A DNA stretch of 64,000 bases from Kordiimonadales bacterium IMCC3096 (GTDB taxonomy: Bacteria > Pseudomonadota > Alphaproteobacteria > Minwuiales > Minwuiaceae): assembly GCA_016865035.1 (NCBI GenBank), contig CP018227.1, forward strand, positions 3,940,115 through 4,004,114, given 5' to 3'. The notes under the pieces were generated by a model. It did no database searches, was not told the DNA's origin, and worked only from the letters and a program-made list of their open reading frames with translations. Position numbers and translations under genes: made by a program. This document shows positions 27,526 to 35,828 of the stretch, one piece after another. The number at the start of each line of letters is the position of its first letter. Position 1 is the first letter of the stretch.

Positions 27526-27706
27526 AACGACCGCCTCTGACAGGCATGTCGACCGATGCCGTCTTGACGCCGCGATGGATCACCTTTGCGGATTTTCTGC
27601 ATCATTTTTGAGCGCGAGCCCATCCCTGTGCAACACTGTCGACACAACAGGGACCGGCCGACAAACGGTTGCTGGCAAACAGGCAGGATCAGGGGTGGGG
27701 AATTCG

Positions 27707-28678
27707 ATGAAATACAAACTGCTGGGCGCCACGGGCGTCAGGGTTTCGGAGCTTTGCTACGGCACCATGTCCTTTGGGGGCGATGCGGATGAAGCGGAGT
27801 CCGGCCGCATGTATGCGGCCTGCCGCGACGCGGGGATCAACTTCTTCGACAGTGCCAACGTCTATTCCAGCGGACGTTCGGAAGAGATTCTGGGGCGCTT
27901 GATCGCCGGCGAACGTGATGAGGTGATCATCACGTCCAAATGCACCGGGGTCGTGGGGAAGGACGTGAATGCCCGCGGCAGCAGCCGCCGCCATGTCGTG
28001 CGTCAGGTGGAAGAGAGCCTGAGGCGTCTCGATACCGACCGTATCGACGTGCTGTTCATGCACCATTTCGACGAAAGCCTCCCCGTCGAGGAAGTTCTCC
28101 GCGGCCTCGAGAACGTCGTGCAGTCCGGCAAGGTTCTCTACATCGGTGCCAGCAACTATGCAGCCTGGCAGGTCGCCAAGGCGCTCGGAATTTCGGAACG
28201 GCGCGGCTGGGCGCGTTTCGACGTGCTGCAGCCGATGTACTCGCTGGTCAAGCGCCAGGCCGAAAGCGAGATCCTGCCCATGGCCCTGTCGGAGAATCTC
28301 GGCGTCATTCCCTACAGCCCGGTCGGCGGTGGTGCCTTGAGTGGCAAGTATGGTGTGAAGCAGAAGCCCGAGCAGGGCCGTCTGGTCGCCAACGAGATGT
28401 ATGCCAAGCGCTACAGTGCCGAAGGGACCTACGAGACCGCTGCCGCGTTCACCGATTTTGCGAACAATGCAGGGATTCACCCCGTCAGCCTTGCCGTCGC
28501 CTGGGTCGCCGGTCATCCAGGGGTCACAAGTCCGATCATCGGTGCCCGCAATGTCGAACAACTGCGTCCGGCACTTCAGAGTGTCGATGTGGATATGACA
28601 CCCGATCTGCGGGCAGAGATCTCCGGCCTTTCCAAGGCCCCGCCGCCCGCGAATGACCGCTTCGAGGAACGTGTCTGA
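27707..28678 (+). CDS. Aldo/keto reductase
   Basis: The 323-residue protein is a TIM-barrel NADPH-dependent oxidoreductase. The catalytic tetrad is visible: Asp in FDSANVYSSGRSEE with its Tyr, Lys in ITSKCTG and His in LFMHHFD. Cofactor binding is at VIPYSPVGGGALSGKYG and SPIIGARN. It resembles the potassium-channel-beta/YajO-like AKR branch. ATG 27707 is preceded by GGGGTGGGG. It starts 181 bases after the MBL gene and is followed by a 114-base gap before the aromatic operon, so a link to that operon is possible but unproven. Confidence 0.9.
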   Translation: MKYKLLGATGVRVSELCYGTMSFGGDADEAESGRMYAACRDAGINFFDSANVYSSGRSEEILGRLIAGERDEVIITSKCTGVVGKDVNARGSSRRHVVRQVEESLRRLDTDRIDVLFMHHFDESLPVEEVLRGLENVVQSGKVLYIGASNYAAWQVAKALGISERRGWARFDVLQPMYSLVKRQAESEILPMALSENLGVIPYSPVGGGALSGKYGVKQKPEQGRLVANEMYAKRYSAEGTYETAAAFTDFANNAGIHPVSLAVAWVAGHPGVTSPIIGARNVEQLRPALQSVDVDMTPDLRAEISGLSKAPPPANDRFEERV

Positions 28679-28792
28679 GCCTGCAACTGAAGGCGCATTC
28701 CGGCCAGATCAGATTCATCTCTGACCGGTCTGGGCGTGCCGATTGGATCGTGCCAGTCTCCGGGGCGATGCTTGATGGGGGGAGCGGATCAG

Positions 28793-29935
28793 GTGACAGG
28801 GTTGAAACACGTCGAGATTCTGGGGGGTGGTCCTGCCGGGCTTTATGCGGCCATCCTGCTGAAGCGGGCATGGCCCGGCATCTCCGTCCGGGTGACGGAG
28901 CAGAATCCGGCGGACGCGACCTTCGGCTTCGGTGTCGTCTTCTCCGATCAGGCGCTCGATTTCCTGCGCGCCGACGATCCTGAAACACATGACCTGATCA
29001 CGCCGCGGATGGAGCGGTGGCGCAACATGACCCTTTCCCATGCCGGGGATCGTGTCACCCTGGACGGGATCGGCTTCGCGGCGATCGGGCGGCTGGAACT
29101 GCTGCAGATCCTGCAGGGACGGGCGCGTGATGAGGGGGTCGAGCTGCACTATGACACGGTTATCAACTCTGTGGACGATCTGGATGCCGACCTGATCATC
29201 GGTGCGGACGGGCTGAATTCGCTGGTCCGGTCATCGGATGAGAACGGGTTCGGCCCGACGCTGGAGCACTTCGCGAACCGCTTCGCCTGGTTCGGCACCA
29301 CACAGCCCTTCGATACGCTGACGCAGAGCTTTGTCCGCACCGACAGGGGCACGCTGAATGCCCATCATTACCGCTATCAGCCGGCAATGAGCACCTTCAT
29401 CGTCGAATGCGATCCGGCGACATTTCACGCGCATGGCTTTGACCGGATGAGCGAGACGGAAACCGCGGCGGCCTGCGAGGAGATCTTCCGGGAGCCGCTG
29501 CAGGGCGCGAAACTGATCTGCAACCGCTCCCTCTGGCGGCAGTTTCCGCGCCTGTGGTGCCGCAACTGGGTCAGCGGAAGCCGGGTCATCCTGGGGGACG
29601 CGGCCCACACGGCACATTTCTCCATCGGCTCCGGCACCCGGCTGGCCATGGAGGACGCGATTGCGCTGGTCCGGGCGTTGCAGGCCGACAGTGACCTGGA
29701 GGCTGCCCTGAATGCGTTTCAGGCCGCGCGTCAGCCCATCGCGAAGAAGATCGTCGATGCCGCCAATACCTCCGCCGCCTGGTACGACCGGTTCCCGGAG
29801 AAGATGACGCTGGCGCCGCTCGACTTTGCCTTCGACTACGTCACCCGTTCCGGCCGGGTGGACATGGATCGCCTGCGAAAGCTGTCGCCGGAGTTCATGA
29901 CCCGGTACGAGGCCGCAGGGGGAAAGGGCGCATGA
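28793..29935 (+). CDS. FAD-dependent monooxygenase, salicylyl-CoA 5-hydroxylase/anthraniloyl-CoA monooxygenase-like
   Basis: This is a group A flavoprotein hydroxylase of 380 residues. It has the dinucleotide motif EILGGGPAGLYAAI, the DG motif GADGLNSLVR and the GD motif GDAAHTAHFSIGSGTRLA. The segment AHFSIGSG is characteristic of enzymes that hydroxylate aromatic acyl-CoA thioesters (salicylyl-CoA 5-hydroxylase and the N-terminal half of 2-aminobenzoyl-CoA monooxygenase/reductase). Here the reductase half is absent, so it is the single-domain type. GTG 28793 is preferred because a GGGGGAG site lies 9 bases upstream; ATG 28775 is an alternative. Its stop overlaps the next gene (ATGA), an aryl-CoA ligase, as expected for a CoA-thioester route. 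Confidence 0.85.
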   Translation: MTGLKHVEILGGGPAGLYAAILLKRAWPGISVRVTEQNPADATFGFGVVFSDQALDFLRADDPETHDLITPRMERWRNMTLSHAGDRVTLDGIGFAAIGRLELLQILQGRARDEGVELHYDTVINSVDDLDADLIIGADGLNSLVRSSDENGFGPTLEHFANRFAWFGTTQPFDTLTQSFVRTDRGTLNAHHYRYQPAMSTFIVECDPATFHAHGFDRMSETETAAACEEIFREPLQGAKLICNRSLWRQFPRLWCRNWVSGSRVILGDAAHTAHFSIGSGTRLAMEDAIALVRALQADSDLEAALNAFQAARQPIAKKIVDAANTSAAWYDRFPEKMTLAPLDFAFDYVTRSGRVDMDRLRKLSPEFMTRYEAAGGKGA

Positions 29936-31533
29936 ACACGCAGATCATCGATCCGGTTGGTGAAACTCCGGGGGCTGCGGAGATCGGCTTCGACAAGTCG
30001 GCTCACCCCAACTGCAGCGCCATCCTGTTCGATAACCTGCCGACCAATGCCGACCGGGTGGCCGTCACCGGCCCCGCCGGTACCCTGACATACGCCGAAC
30101 TGTGTGCGGAGGCGGGGCGCTGGGGCAATGCCTTCAAGGGTTTCGGGCTGGAGCGTGGCGAGCGCATCGCGTTCTTTCTCGACGACACGCCCACCTATCC
30201 GGCGGCATTCTTCGGCGCGGTCCGGGCCGGCTTCGTGCCGGTCCTGCTCAACACGCTGACCACGCCGGACCTGCTGCAGTTCTTCCTCGCCGATACCGAC
30301 GCCCGGATTGCAGTGGCGGAGGCCGAGTTCACCGACCGTTTCAATGCCGGGACCATGGCGGGCACGAAGCTGGAGCGCGTGGTCATCGCCAATGGCAGCG
30401 GCGATCTGCCCGCGAACAGCCAGCACGCCAGCGCGTTCATTGCTGGTCAGTCAGACGAACTGCCGGTCGCGGATACCGGTCCTGACGACATGGCATTCTG
30501 GATGTATTCCTCCGGCTCCACGGGGCGGCCCAAGGGCATCGTCCATCTGCATCACGACATGGCCTATACGCAGCAGTCCTTCGCGGAGAAGGTGCTGCAA
30601 CTGCGGCCCGATGACCTGTGCTTCTCGGTGCCGAAGATCTTCTTCGCCTACGGCTTCGGCAATGCCTTCACCTTTCCCTTCTCTGTCGGGGCGACCACTG
30701 TTCTGATGCCGGGGCGGCCCGATCCCGCTGCGGTGCTCGACTGCATCGAAACCTTCCGGCCAACGGTGCTCTACGGCCTGCCGACGCTCTATACCGCGAT
30801 CTGCCGGACACCGGGCGTGGCTGAACGGGACCTGTCATCGCTGAGGCTCTCCATGTCGGCGGCGGAAACCCTGTCGGAGGATATCTTCAACGCCTGGCGG
30901 GACCTGACCGGCCTCTGCCCCATCGAGGGGCTGGGGTCCACGGAGGTGCTGCATATCTATCTCTCCAACACCCAGGCCGACCAGCGTATCGGTGCCGCCG
31001 GCCGCCGCGTGCCAGGCTACGAGGTGGAACTGCGCGACCGTGACGGAAACCCGTCACCGGACGGGGAGGAGGGGATCATGTGGGTGCGTGGTTCGTCCTC
31101 CGCCCCGTGCTACTGGAATCGTCCCGACAGGACCGCCGAGACCATGCGCGGAGACTGGATCAATACCGGAGACCGCTTCCTGGAGCAGGATGGCTACTAT
31201 CAGTTTCAGGGGCGTGCCGATGACCTGATCAAGGTCTCGGGCCAGTGGGTCTGGCCGCTGGAGGTGGAGCGCTGCCTGAACGAGCACCCGCACGTCCATG
31301 AGTGCGCCGTGCTGGCGCATCAGCTTCCCGACCGGCGGATGGCGCTGCGGGCCGTCGTCTGCCTGCGCGACGGACACGCGGGGGACGAAGCGGAGGTCAG
31401 GCTGCTGCAACAGCACGTGCGTGAAGCCTTGCTGCCGTTCAAGTATCCCCGCATCGTGGAGTTCGTGGCCGAGATGCCGAAGACGGGAACGGGCAAGATC
31501 GACCGTCAGGCACTTGTTTCTGGGGAGGGATAA
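29932..31533 (+). CDS. Benzoate-CoA ligase family aryl-CoA ligase
   Basis: The 533-residue adenylate-forming enzyme has the P-loop-like motif MYSSGSTGRPKGIVH, the A5 motif GLGSTEVLHIYLSN, the hinge WINTGDRF and the C-terminal catalytic Lys region TGTGKIDRQAL. KIFFAYGFGNAFTFP is a hallmark of benzoate-CoA and 2-aminobenzoate/hydroxybenzoate-CoA ligases. It would activate an aromatic acid to the CoA thioester that the overlapping flavoprotein hydroxylates. The exact acid (salicylate, anthranilate, hydroxybenzoate) cannot be fixed by eye. It starts inside the monooxygenase stop and is followed 2 bases later by a dioxygenase gene. Confidence 0.9.
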   Translation: MNTQIIDPVGETPGAAEIGFDKSAHPNCSAILFDNLPTNADRVAVTGPAGTLTYAELCAEAGRWGNAFKGFGLERGERIAFFLDDTPTYPAAFFGAVRAGFVPVLLNTLTTPDLLQFFLADTDARIAVAEAEFTDRFNAGTMAGTKLERVVIANGSGDLPANSQHASAFIAGQSDELPVADTGPDDMAFWMYSSGSTGRPKGIVHLHHDMAYTQQSFAEKVLQLRPDDLCFSVPKIFFAYGFGNAFTFPFSVGATTVLMPGRPDPAAVLDCIETFRPTVLYGLPTLYTAICRTPGVAERDLSSLRLSMSAAETLSEDIFNAWRDLTGLCPIEGLGSTEVLHIYLSNTQADQRIGAAGRRVPGYEVELRDRDGNPSPDGEEGIMWVRGSSSAPCYWNRPDRTAETMRGDWINTGDRFLEQDGYYQFQGRADDLIKVSGQWVWPLEVERCLNEHPHVHECAVLAHQLPDRRMALRAVVCLRDGHAGDEAEVRLLQQHVREALLPFKYPRIVEFVAEMPKTGTGKIDRQALVSGEG

Positions 31534-31535
31534 CT

Positions 31536-32402
31536 GTGGAAATTCAGCCACTTCATGCCGATTTCGGTGCCCGTATCACCGGTTTCGATCTCTCGGTGCC
31601 GCTTGATGAGGCCCGGCGTGGCGCGCTTCTGGATGCCATCGACCGATGGTCGTTTCTCTGTTTCCCCGATCAGGCGCCGGGCGACGACCGCCATCTGGCC
31701 TTCACCCGGGAGATCGGTGAACCGGAACCCAACCACCTGCCGAAGGGGGAGGAAGGGCGGATCGACTATTTCGGCACCATCGGCAACGTGCAGGAAGACG
31801 GTACGGCACTCGGCAATGACCACAGGAAGACGATCTTCCTGACCGGCAACAACATGTGGCACACGGATGCCAGCTTCAAACCCGTGCCCGCCTTCATCTC
31901 CATCACCTCGGCCTATGAGGTGCCGTCGGAAGGTGGCGAGACCCAGTTCGTCAGCGCCCGCGCGGCCTACGACAGACTGGACGGTGCCCGCAGGGCGGAA
32001 GTCGATCCGCTGGTCGTGGTGCACGACTACGTCTTCTCCCGCTCCAAGGTGTCGCTCGATGCGGTGTCACCGGCACTGGCGAAGTCCCTGCCGCCGGTCC
32101 GGCAGCGCTTCGTGCGCCGCAATCCGTCAAACGGACGGAAGAACCTGTTCATGGGTTCCCACGCCAGGGAGATCGAGAGCTGGAGCGAGAAGGACAGCCG
32201 GGACCTGATCGACGGGCTGATCGAGGATGCGACGGCGGAAGCGAACATTCTGACCCACTGCTGGCAGGCTGGTGAAGTCGTGATCTGGGACAACCGCTGC
32301 CTGCTGCATCGAGGCCTCGGCTACGATGCCGACCGCCACCGCCGCCTGATGCGCCAGACGCGGGTACGCGGTGCCGGGCCGACGCTGGAGGAGGCGTTCT
32401 AG
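31536..32402 (+). CDS. TauD/TfdA family 2-oxoglutarate-dependent dioxygenase
   Basis: The 288-residue protein is a non-haem Fe(II)/2-oxoglutarate oxygenase. The metal HxD is in NNMWHTDASFKPVP, the distal His in DNRCLLHRGLGYD and the 2-oxoglutarate Arg in RRLMRQTRVRG. The N-terminus FGARITGFDLSVPL is typical of TfdA-type members, which cleave aryloxyacetates, as well as of taurine dioxygenase. The start is a GTG two bases after the ligase gene. In this operon it may release or modify the aromatic acid that is then activated, for example by oxidative ether cleavage, but that is inference. Its end overlaps the convergent HI0933-type gene by 4 bases. Confidence 0.9.
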   Translation: MEIQPLHADFGARITGFDLSVPLDEARRGALLDAIDRWSFLCFPDQAPGDDRHLAFTREIGEPEPNHLPKGEEGRIDYFGTIGNVQEDGTALGNDHRKTIFLTGNNMWHTDASFKPVPAFISITSAYEVPSEGGETQFVSARAAYDRLDGARRAEVDPLVVVHDYVFSRSKVSLDAVSPALAKSLPPVRQRFVRRNPSNGRKNLFMGSHAREIESWSEKDSRDLIDGLIEDATAEANILTHCWQAGEVVIWDNRCLLHRGLGYDADRHRRLMRQTRVRGAGPTLEEAF

Positions 32403-33568
32403 ACAGCCTCACCCGCCGCCCGCCCGCTGGCCCAGGCCCACTGGAAATTATATCCGCCAAGCCAGCCGGTTACATCGACAGCCTCACCGATGACATGAAG
32501 GCCGGGAACCGCCTTGGCTTCCATTGTGCGTGATGAAAGGCCATCCGTGTCGATGCCGCCCGCCGTGACCTCGGCCTTGGCATAGCCTTCGGAGCCGTCC
32601 GGTCTGAAGCGCCAGCCGTTCAGCAGTCGGCCCAGGTGTTTCAGCGCGGTATCCGGCATCTCCGCCATCGGGCGTGGAGGCAGGTGCTGCGCGGCGAGTT
32701 CGGTGGCCAGCCGTGCGGGCAGCAGCTCCGCCAGCACCGTTGCGGCCTGCGCCTTCGGGCGCCCTCTCTTGGCGTCCAGCAGCAGGTGCTCCGCATTCAT
32801 GCCGGGCGCAATGTCGAGGGTGATCTCCGTGCCTTCCCGCCAGTACGACGATATCTGCAGGATTGCCGGGCCGGAAAGACCCCGATGCGTGAACAGCATG
32901 GCCTCGGCGAACTGCGCCTGACCTGCCGTGGCCGTGCAGGGCAGGGCCACGCCGCTCAGACCGCGCATCCAGGCGCCGGTTTCACCCTGGAAGGTCAGCG
33001 GCACCAGTCCGGGCCGGACGTCCCGCAATTTCAGTCCGAAGCGACTGGCCAGATCATGTGCGAAGCCGGTGGCCCCCATCTTCGGGATCGAGAGACCGCC
33101 GGTGGCCAGGATCAGGCCCGGACTGCTGAAATCGCCAAGCGAGGTGGTGACCCGGAAATGGTCGGCGCGGCTGACGTCCCGGATCGTGCAGTTCAGTCGG
33201 ATATCGACGCTGCCCGCCGCGCATTCATCCAGCAGCATCTGCACGATCTGTCTGGCGGAGCCGTCGCAGAATAGCTGCCCCAGCGTCTTCTCGTGCCAGG
33301 CGATGCCATGGCGCTCGACCATCTCCAGGAAGTCGTGGGGCGTGTATCGGGCCAGGGCGGACTTGGCGAAATGCGGGTTGGCGGAGAGGAAATTCTCCGG
33401 TGCGCAGCCGAGATTCGTGAAGTTGCAGCGCCCGCCGCCGGAGATCAGGATCTTCTTCCCCACCTTCTCGGCATGATCCAGCAGCAGCACGCGCCGGCCC
33501 CGCTGTCCCGCGGTCAGCGCCGCCATCAGGCCTGCGGCACCGGCTCCGATGATGATGCAATCGTACAT
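32399..33568 (-). CDS. HI0933/YhiN-family NAD(P)/FAD-dependent oxidoreductase
   Basis: The 389-residue flavoprotein starts MYDCIIIGAGAAGLMAALTA (dinucleotide motif). It continues with the family signature KILISGGGRCNFTN at about residues 40-53, LILATGGLSIPKMGATG, and ends with the family C-terminus VIGEAVDVTGWLGGYNFQ. This family (BaiN/RdsA group, also YhiN) has members active on bile-acid or flavin-linked reductions, but most are uncharacterised. ATG 33568 gives the family start; an ATG 39 bases upstream in frame adds an uncharacteristic extension. It is a lone minus-strand gene between plus-strand neighbours. Confidence 0.9.
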   Translation of the reverse strand: MYDCIIIGAGAAGLMAALTAGQRGRRVLLLDHAEKVGKKILISGGGRCNFTNLGCAPENFLSANPHFAKSALARYTPHDFLEMVERHGIAWHEKTLGQLFCDGSARQIVQMLLDECAAGSVDIRLNCTIRDVSRADHFRVTTSLGDFSSPGLILATGGLSIPKMGATGFAHDLASRFGLKLRDVRPGLVPLTFQGETGAWMRGLSGVALPCTATAGQAQFAEAMLFTHRGLSGPAILQISSYWREGTEITLDIAPGMNAEHLLLDAKRGRPKAQAATVLAELLPARLATELAAQHLPPRPMAEMPDTALKHLGRLLNGWRFRPDGSEGYAKAEVTAGGIDTDGLSSRTMEAKAVPGLHVIGEAVDVTGWLGGYNFQWAWASGRAAGEAV

Positions 33569-33657
33569 TGTGCACCCTGTCTGCAACTGACTGCGCCCCT
33601 GACGCATGAAGGGGGTCTATACTGGCGGGGTGCAGAACGTAAGGGGAGGAATGAACG

Positions 33658-34362
33658 ATGACGGATCCGGTATGTGTCCTGACCGGCGCAGGCGCGGGAA
33701 CGGGGGCGTCCATCGCGCGCCGCTTCGCGCAGGGTGGCTATCGCGTGGCGCTGCTGGCCCGGTCGGCTGACCGGCTGGCCGAACTGGAGGCGGAGATTGC
33801 CGGATCACGGGCCTACCCGTGTGATGTCAGCGATCTGGATGCCCTGCGGGAGGTTCTGGCGCGCGTGAAGGGGGAGATGGGGGCACCACGCGCCGCCATC
33901 CACAATGCGGCAATGGGCGGATCGCGCTTCGTGCTGGAAGGCGACGCCCTGAAGATGGAGAAGATGTTCCGCGTCAACACGACGGCCCTGCTGGTGCTGG
34001 CCCAGGAAACCGTGCCGGACATGATCGCGGCCGGGGAGGGGTCGATTGTCGTCACCGGCAATACGGCCGCCTGGCGCGGCAAGCCGCATTTTTCCCATTT
34101 CGCACCGACCAAGGCGTCCCAGAGAATCCTGGCGGAGGCCATGGCGCGTGACTTCGGACCGAAGGGGGTTCATGTCGCCTATGTCACCATCGATGCGGCG
34201 ATCGACACGCCATGGACCCGGCCGATGATCTTTCCCGACAAGCCGGACGACTTCTTCGCCAAGCCGTCGGCCATCGCGGAGGAAGTGTTTCACGTCGCGC
34301 ATCAGGATCGCTCGGCCTGGTCGTTCGCGGTCGAGGTCAGGCCGTTCGGGGAGACCTGGTAG
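33658..34362 (+). CDS. SDR-family protein lacking the catalytic tyrosine
   Basis: The 234-residue protein has the SDR cofactor motif LTGAGAGTGASIARRF and the HNAAMGG strand motif. The expected Tyr-x-x-x-Lys is instead Phe-x-x-x-Lys (HFAPTKASQR), and the usual Ser is replaced by Thr (VVTGNTAAWRG). The Lys remains. A known minority of SDR-like proteins carries this Phe, so this may be a subfamily with altered chemistry or no dehydrogenase activity rather than a decayed gene; the rest of the fold is intact. It is flanked by opposite-strand genes and seems monocistronic. Confidence 0.85.
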   Translation: MTDPVCVLTGAGAGTGASIARRFAQGGYRVALLARSADRLAELEAEIAGSRAYPCDVSDLDALREVLARVKGEMGAPRAAIHNAAMGGSRFVLEGDALKMEKMFRVNTTALLVLAQETVPDMIAAGEGSIVVTGNTAAWRGKPHFSHFAPTKASQRILAEAMARDFGPKGVHVAYVTIDAAIDTPWTRPMIFPDKPDDFFAKPSAIAEEVFHVAHQDRSAWSFAVEVRPFGETW

Positions 34363-34379
34363 GCAGGGGACCGTCGGAC

Positions 34380-34961
34380 TCAGAGCAGGAAGCGGACCGC
34401 CACGAAACCACCGATCAGACAGACCACGAACAGGATGAACAGGGGACCGAGGTACTTCTCGATGAAGGCACGGATCGGTTCACCGAAGTACCAGAGCAGG
34501 GTGGCGACGACGAAGAAACGCAATCCCCGTGCGGCGACGCTGGCAACCAGGAAGGTCACCAGATCGAGGCGTGTCACGCCGCTTGCGATCGTGATGACCT
34601 TGTAGGGGAATGGCGTGACGCCAAAGAAGAAGACCACCCAGCCGCCTTGTTCCTTGTAGCCCTCGCTGAAGTCCGCGAAAGCATGGTCATAGCCATAGAA
34701 CCGGATCAGCGGTTCTGCGATCTGATCGAACAGGAAGACGCCGATGGCGTACCCCGCGACACCGCCCAGTACCGAGCAGATGGTCGCGATCAGGGCCAGG
34801 CGAAAGGCACGCTGGCGGTCGGCCAGGATCATCGGAATCAGCATCACGTCCGGTGGAATCGGAAAGACGCTGCTCTCGATGAAACTGATGAAGCCGAGCG
34901 CTGGCGTGGCGCGGCGGTGGGCGGCCAGCCCCAGTGTCCAGTCATACAGCCGTCGCAGCAT
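34380..34961 (-). CDS. YqaA family membrane protein (DedA/VTT-like)
   Basis: This is a 193-residue polytopic protein. The N-terminal half has FISFIESSVFPIPPDVMLIP, the SNARE-associated/VTT-type re-entrant motif shared by DedA proteins. There are further hydrophobic segments at about 50-75, 105-125 and 170-190, and the pattern FFGVTPFPYKVITIASG carries the conserved Pro-rich second re-entrant element. DedA relatives move polyprenyl or phospholipids between leaflets, but the YqaA branch has no assigned substrate. It converges with the Phe-type SDR (17 bases apart) and diverges from the DinB gene. Confidence 0.9.
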   Translation of the reverse strand: MLRRLYDWTLGLAAHRRATPALGFISFIESSVFPIPPDVMLIPMILADRQRAFRLALIATICSVLGGVAGYAIGVFLFDQIAEPLIRFYGYDHAFADFSEGYKEQGGWVVFFFGVTPFPYKVITIASGVTRLDLVTFLVASVAARGLRFFVVATLLWYFGEPIRAFIEKYLGPLFILFVVCLIGGFVAVRFLL

Positions 34962-35111
34962 CCGCCGTTCCTGTCGTGCAGTGAATTTTCAGCCGCCGAT
35001 CCGCACCGGCGGCGGGAGAATGGCGTTCAGGCTCCGCAATGTCCATGACTGCGTTGCCAACAGGCGACCGGGCGCTAGGTTCGAAATGTGGTCAGCAGGG
35101 AGTACCAGCCC

Positions 35112-35612
35112 ATGTTCAAACCCTACTTCACGCGTTTTGCCGCCTACAACATCTGGGCGAACGGGAAACTCTATGACGCGGCAGCGGCTGTCCCGGCGGC
35201 AGACCGGACCCGCGATGTCGGGGCGTTCTTCGGTTCGCTGTCGGGCACGCTGAATCACTTGATCGTGGCGGACCGGGTGTGGCTGCACCGGTTTCTGGGC
35301 GACGGGCCGGAAGAGAGTCAACTGAACCGGGTCATCACCCATGACCTTGACGAACTGCGTAGGCTGAGAGCGGCCGAGGATGACCGTATCAGCGGCTTCA
35401 TCACCTCCCGCAGCGAGGCGGATTTCGCGGCCAGCTTCAGTTACCGGAACATCGCCGGGCACAGGTTCACCCAGCCCCTGTCAGAGACCCTGGCGCACTT
35501 CTTCAACCATCACACCCATCATCGCGGTCAGGCCCACGGCATCCTCACGCATCTGACCGGCAAGGCCCCCGAACTGGACCTGCTCTACTACATCCGCGAA
35601 CTGGAAGGCTGA
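35112..35612 (+). CDS. DinB family protein
   Basis: The 166-residue protein belongs to the DinB/YfiT four-helix-bundle metal-binding superfamily. Visible are FTRFAAYNIWANGKLYDAA at the N-terminus, the first His in GTLNHLIVADRVWLHRF and the closing His-rich motif NHHTHHRGQAHGIL. Members serve as thiol-dependent transferases or hydrolases (mycothiol or bacillithiol in Gram-positives), and their role in proteobacteria is mostly unknown. ATG 35112 follows AGGGAG; a GTG at 35088 in frame is less likely. Confidence 0.88.
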   Translation: MFKPYFTRFAAYNIWANGKLYDAAAAVPAADRTRDVGAFFGSLSGTLNHLIVADRVWLHRFLGDGPEESQLNRVITHDLDELRRLRAAEDDRISGFITSRSEADFAASFSYRNIAGHRFTQPLSETLAHFFNHHTHHRGQAHGILTHLTGKAPELDLLYYIRELEG

Positions 35613-35678
35613 GCCGCGACGGGTTGATGGGGACCTGATCCGCCGGTCCCACCTTTCAGCGTTCGTGCGGCACCCTGG

Positions 35679-35701
35679 GTACCCGGGTCGAGCCCGGGTA
35701 C
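35679..35701. repeat. REP-like palindrome, arms GTACCCGGG
   Basis: Perfect 9-base inverted repeat GTACCCGGG-TCGAG-CCCGGGTAC. It lies in a 216-base non-coding gap together with a second palindrome about 45 bases further on. The CCCGGG...CCCGGG pattern with a 5-base loop is like the short interspersed palindromes common between genes in alphaproteobacteria. It has no U-tract after it, so it is not a clear terminator. Confidence 0.7.
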
Positions 35702-35739
35702 GGCGTGAGTGTTGAGGTCAGCTTCGTTCACCTCCCCAC

Positions 35740-35766
35740 GGCGCTCGCGGACTTGATCCGCGCGCC
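35740..35766. repeat. Second REP-like palindrome, arms CGCGGA/TCCGCG
   Basis: Core stem CGCGGA-CTTGA-TCCGCG at 35746-35762. It extends with GGCG and CGCC across a two-base bulge on the left side. With the palindrome at 35679 it forms a two-hairpin unit typical of bipartite intergenic repeats. No other copy was seen within the window. Confidence 0.55.
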
Positions 35767-35828
35767 CAGTTCCCGGCACTGCCTGGAACCGGATTGCCCA
35801 GACGGCTTGCCGCCCCTCCGTAGGGTGA

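Noticed and set aside
35679-35701. Palindrome as transcription terminator of the DinB gene
   Set aside because: No U-run follows on either strand and a second palindrome accompanies it, so a repeat unit is a better reading.
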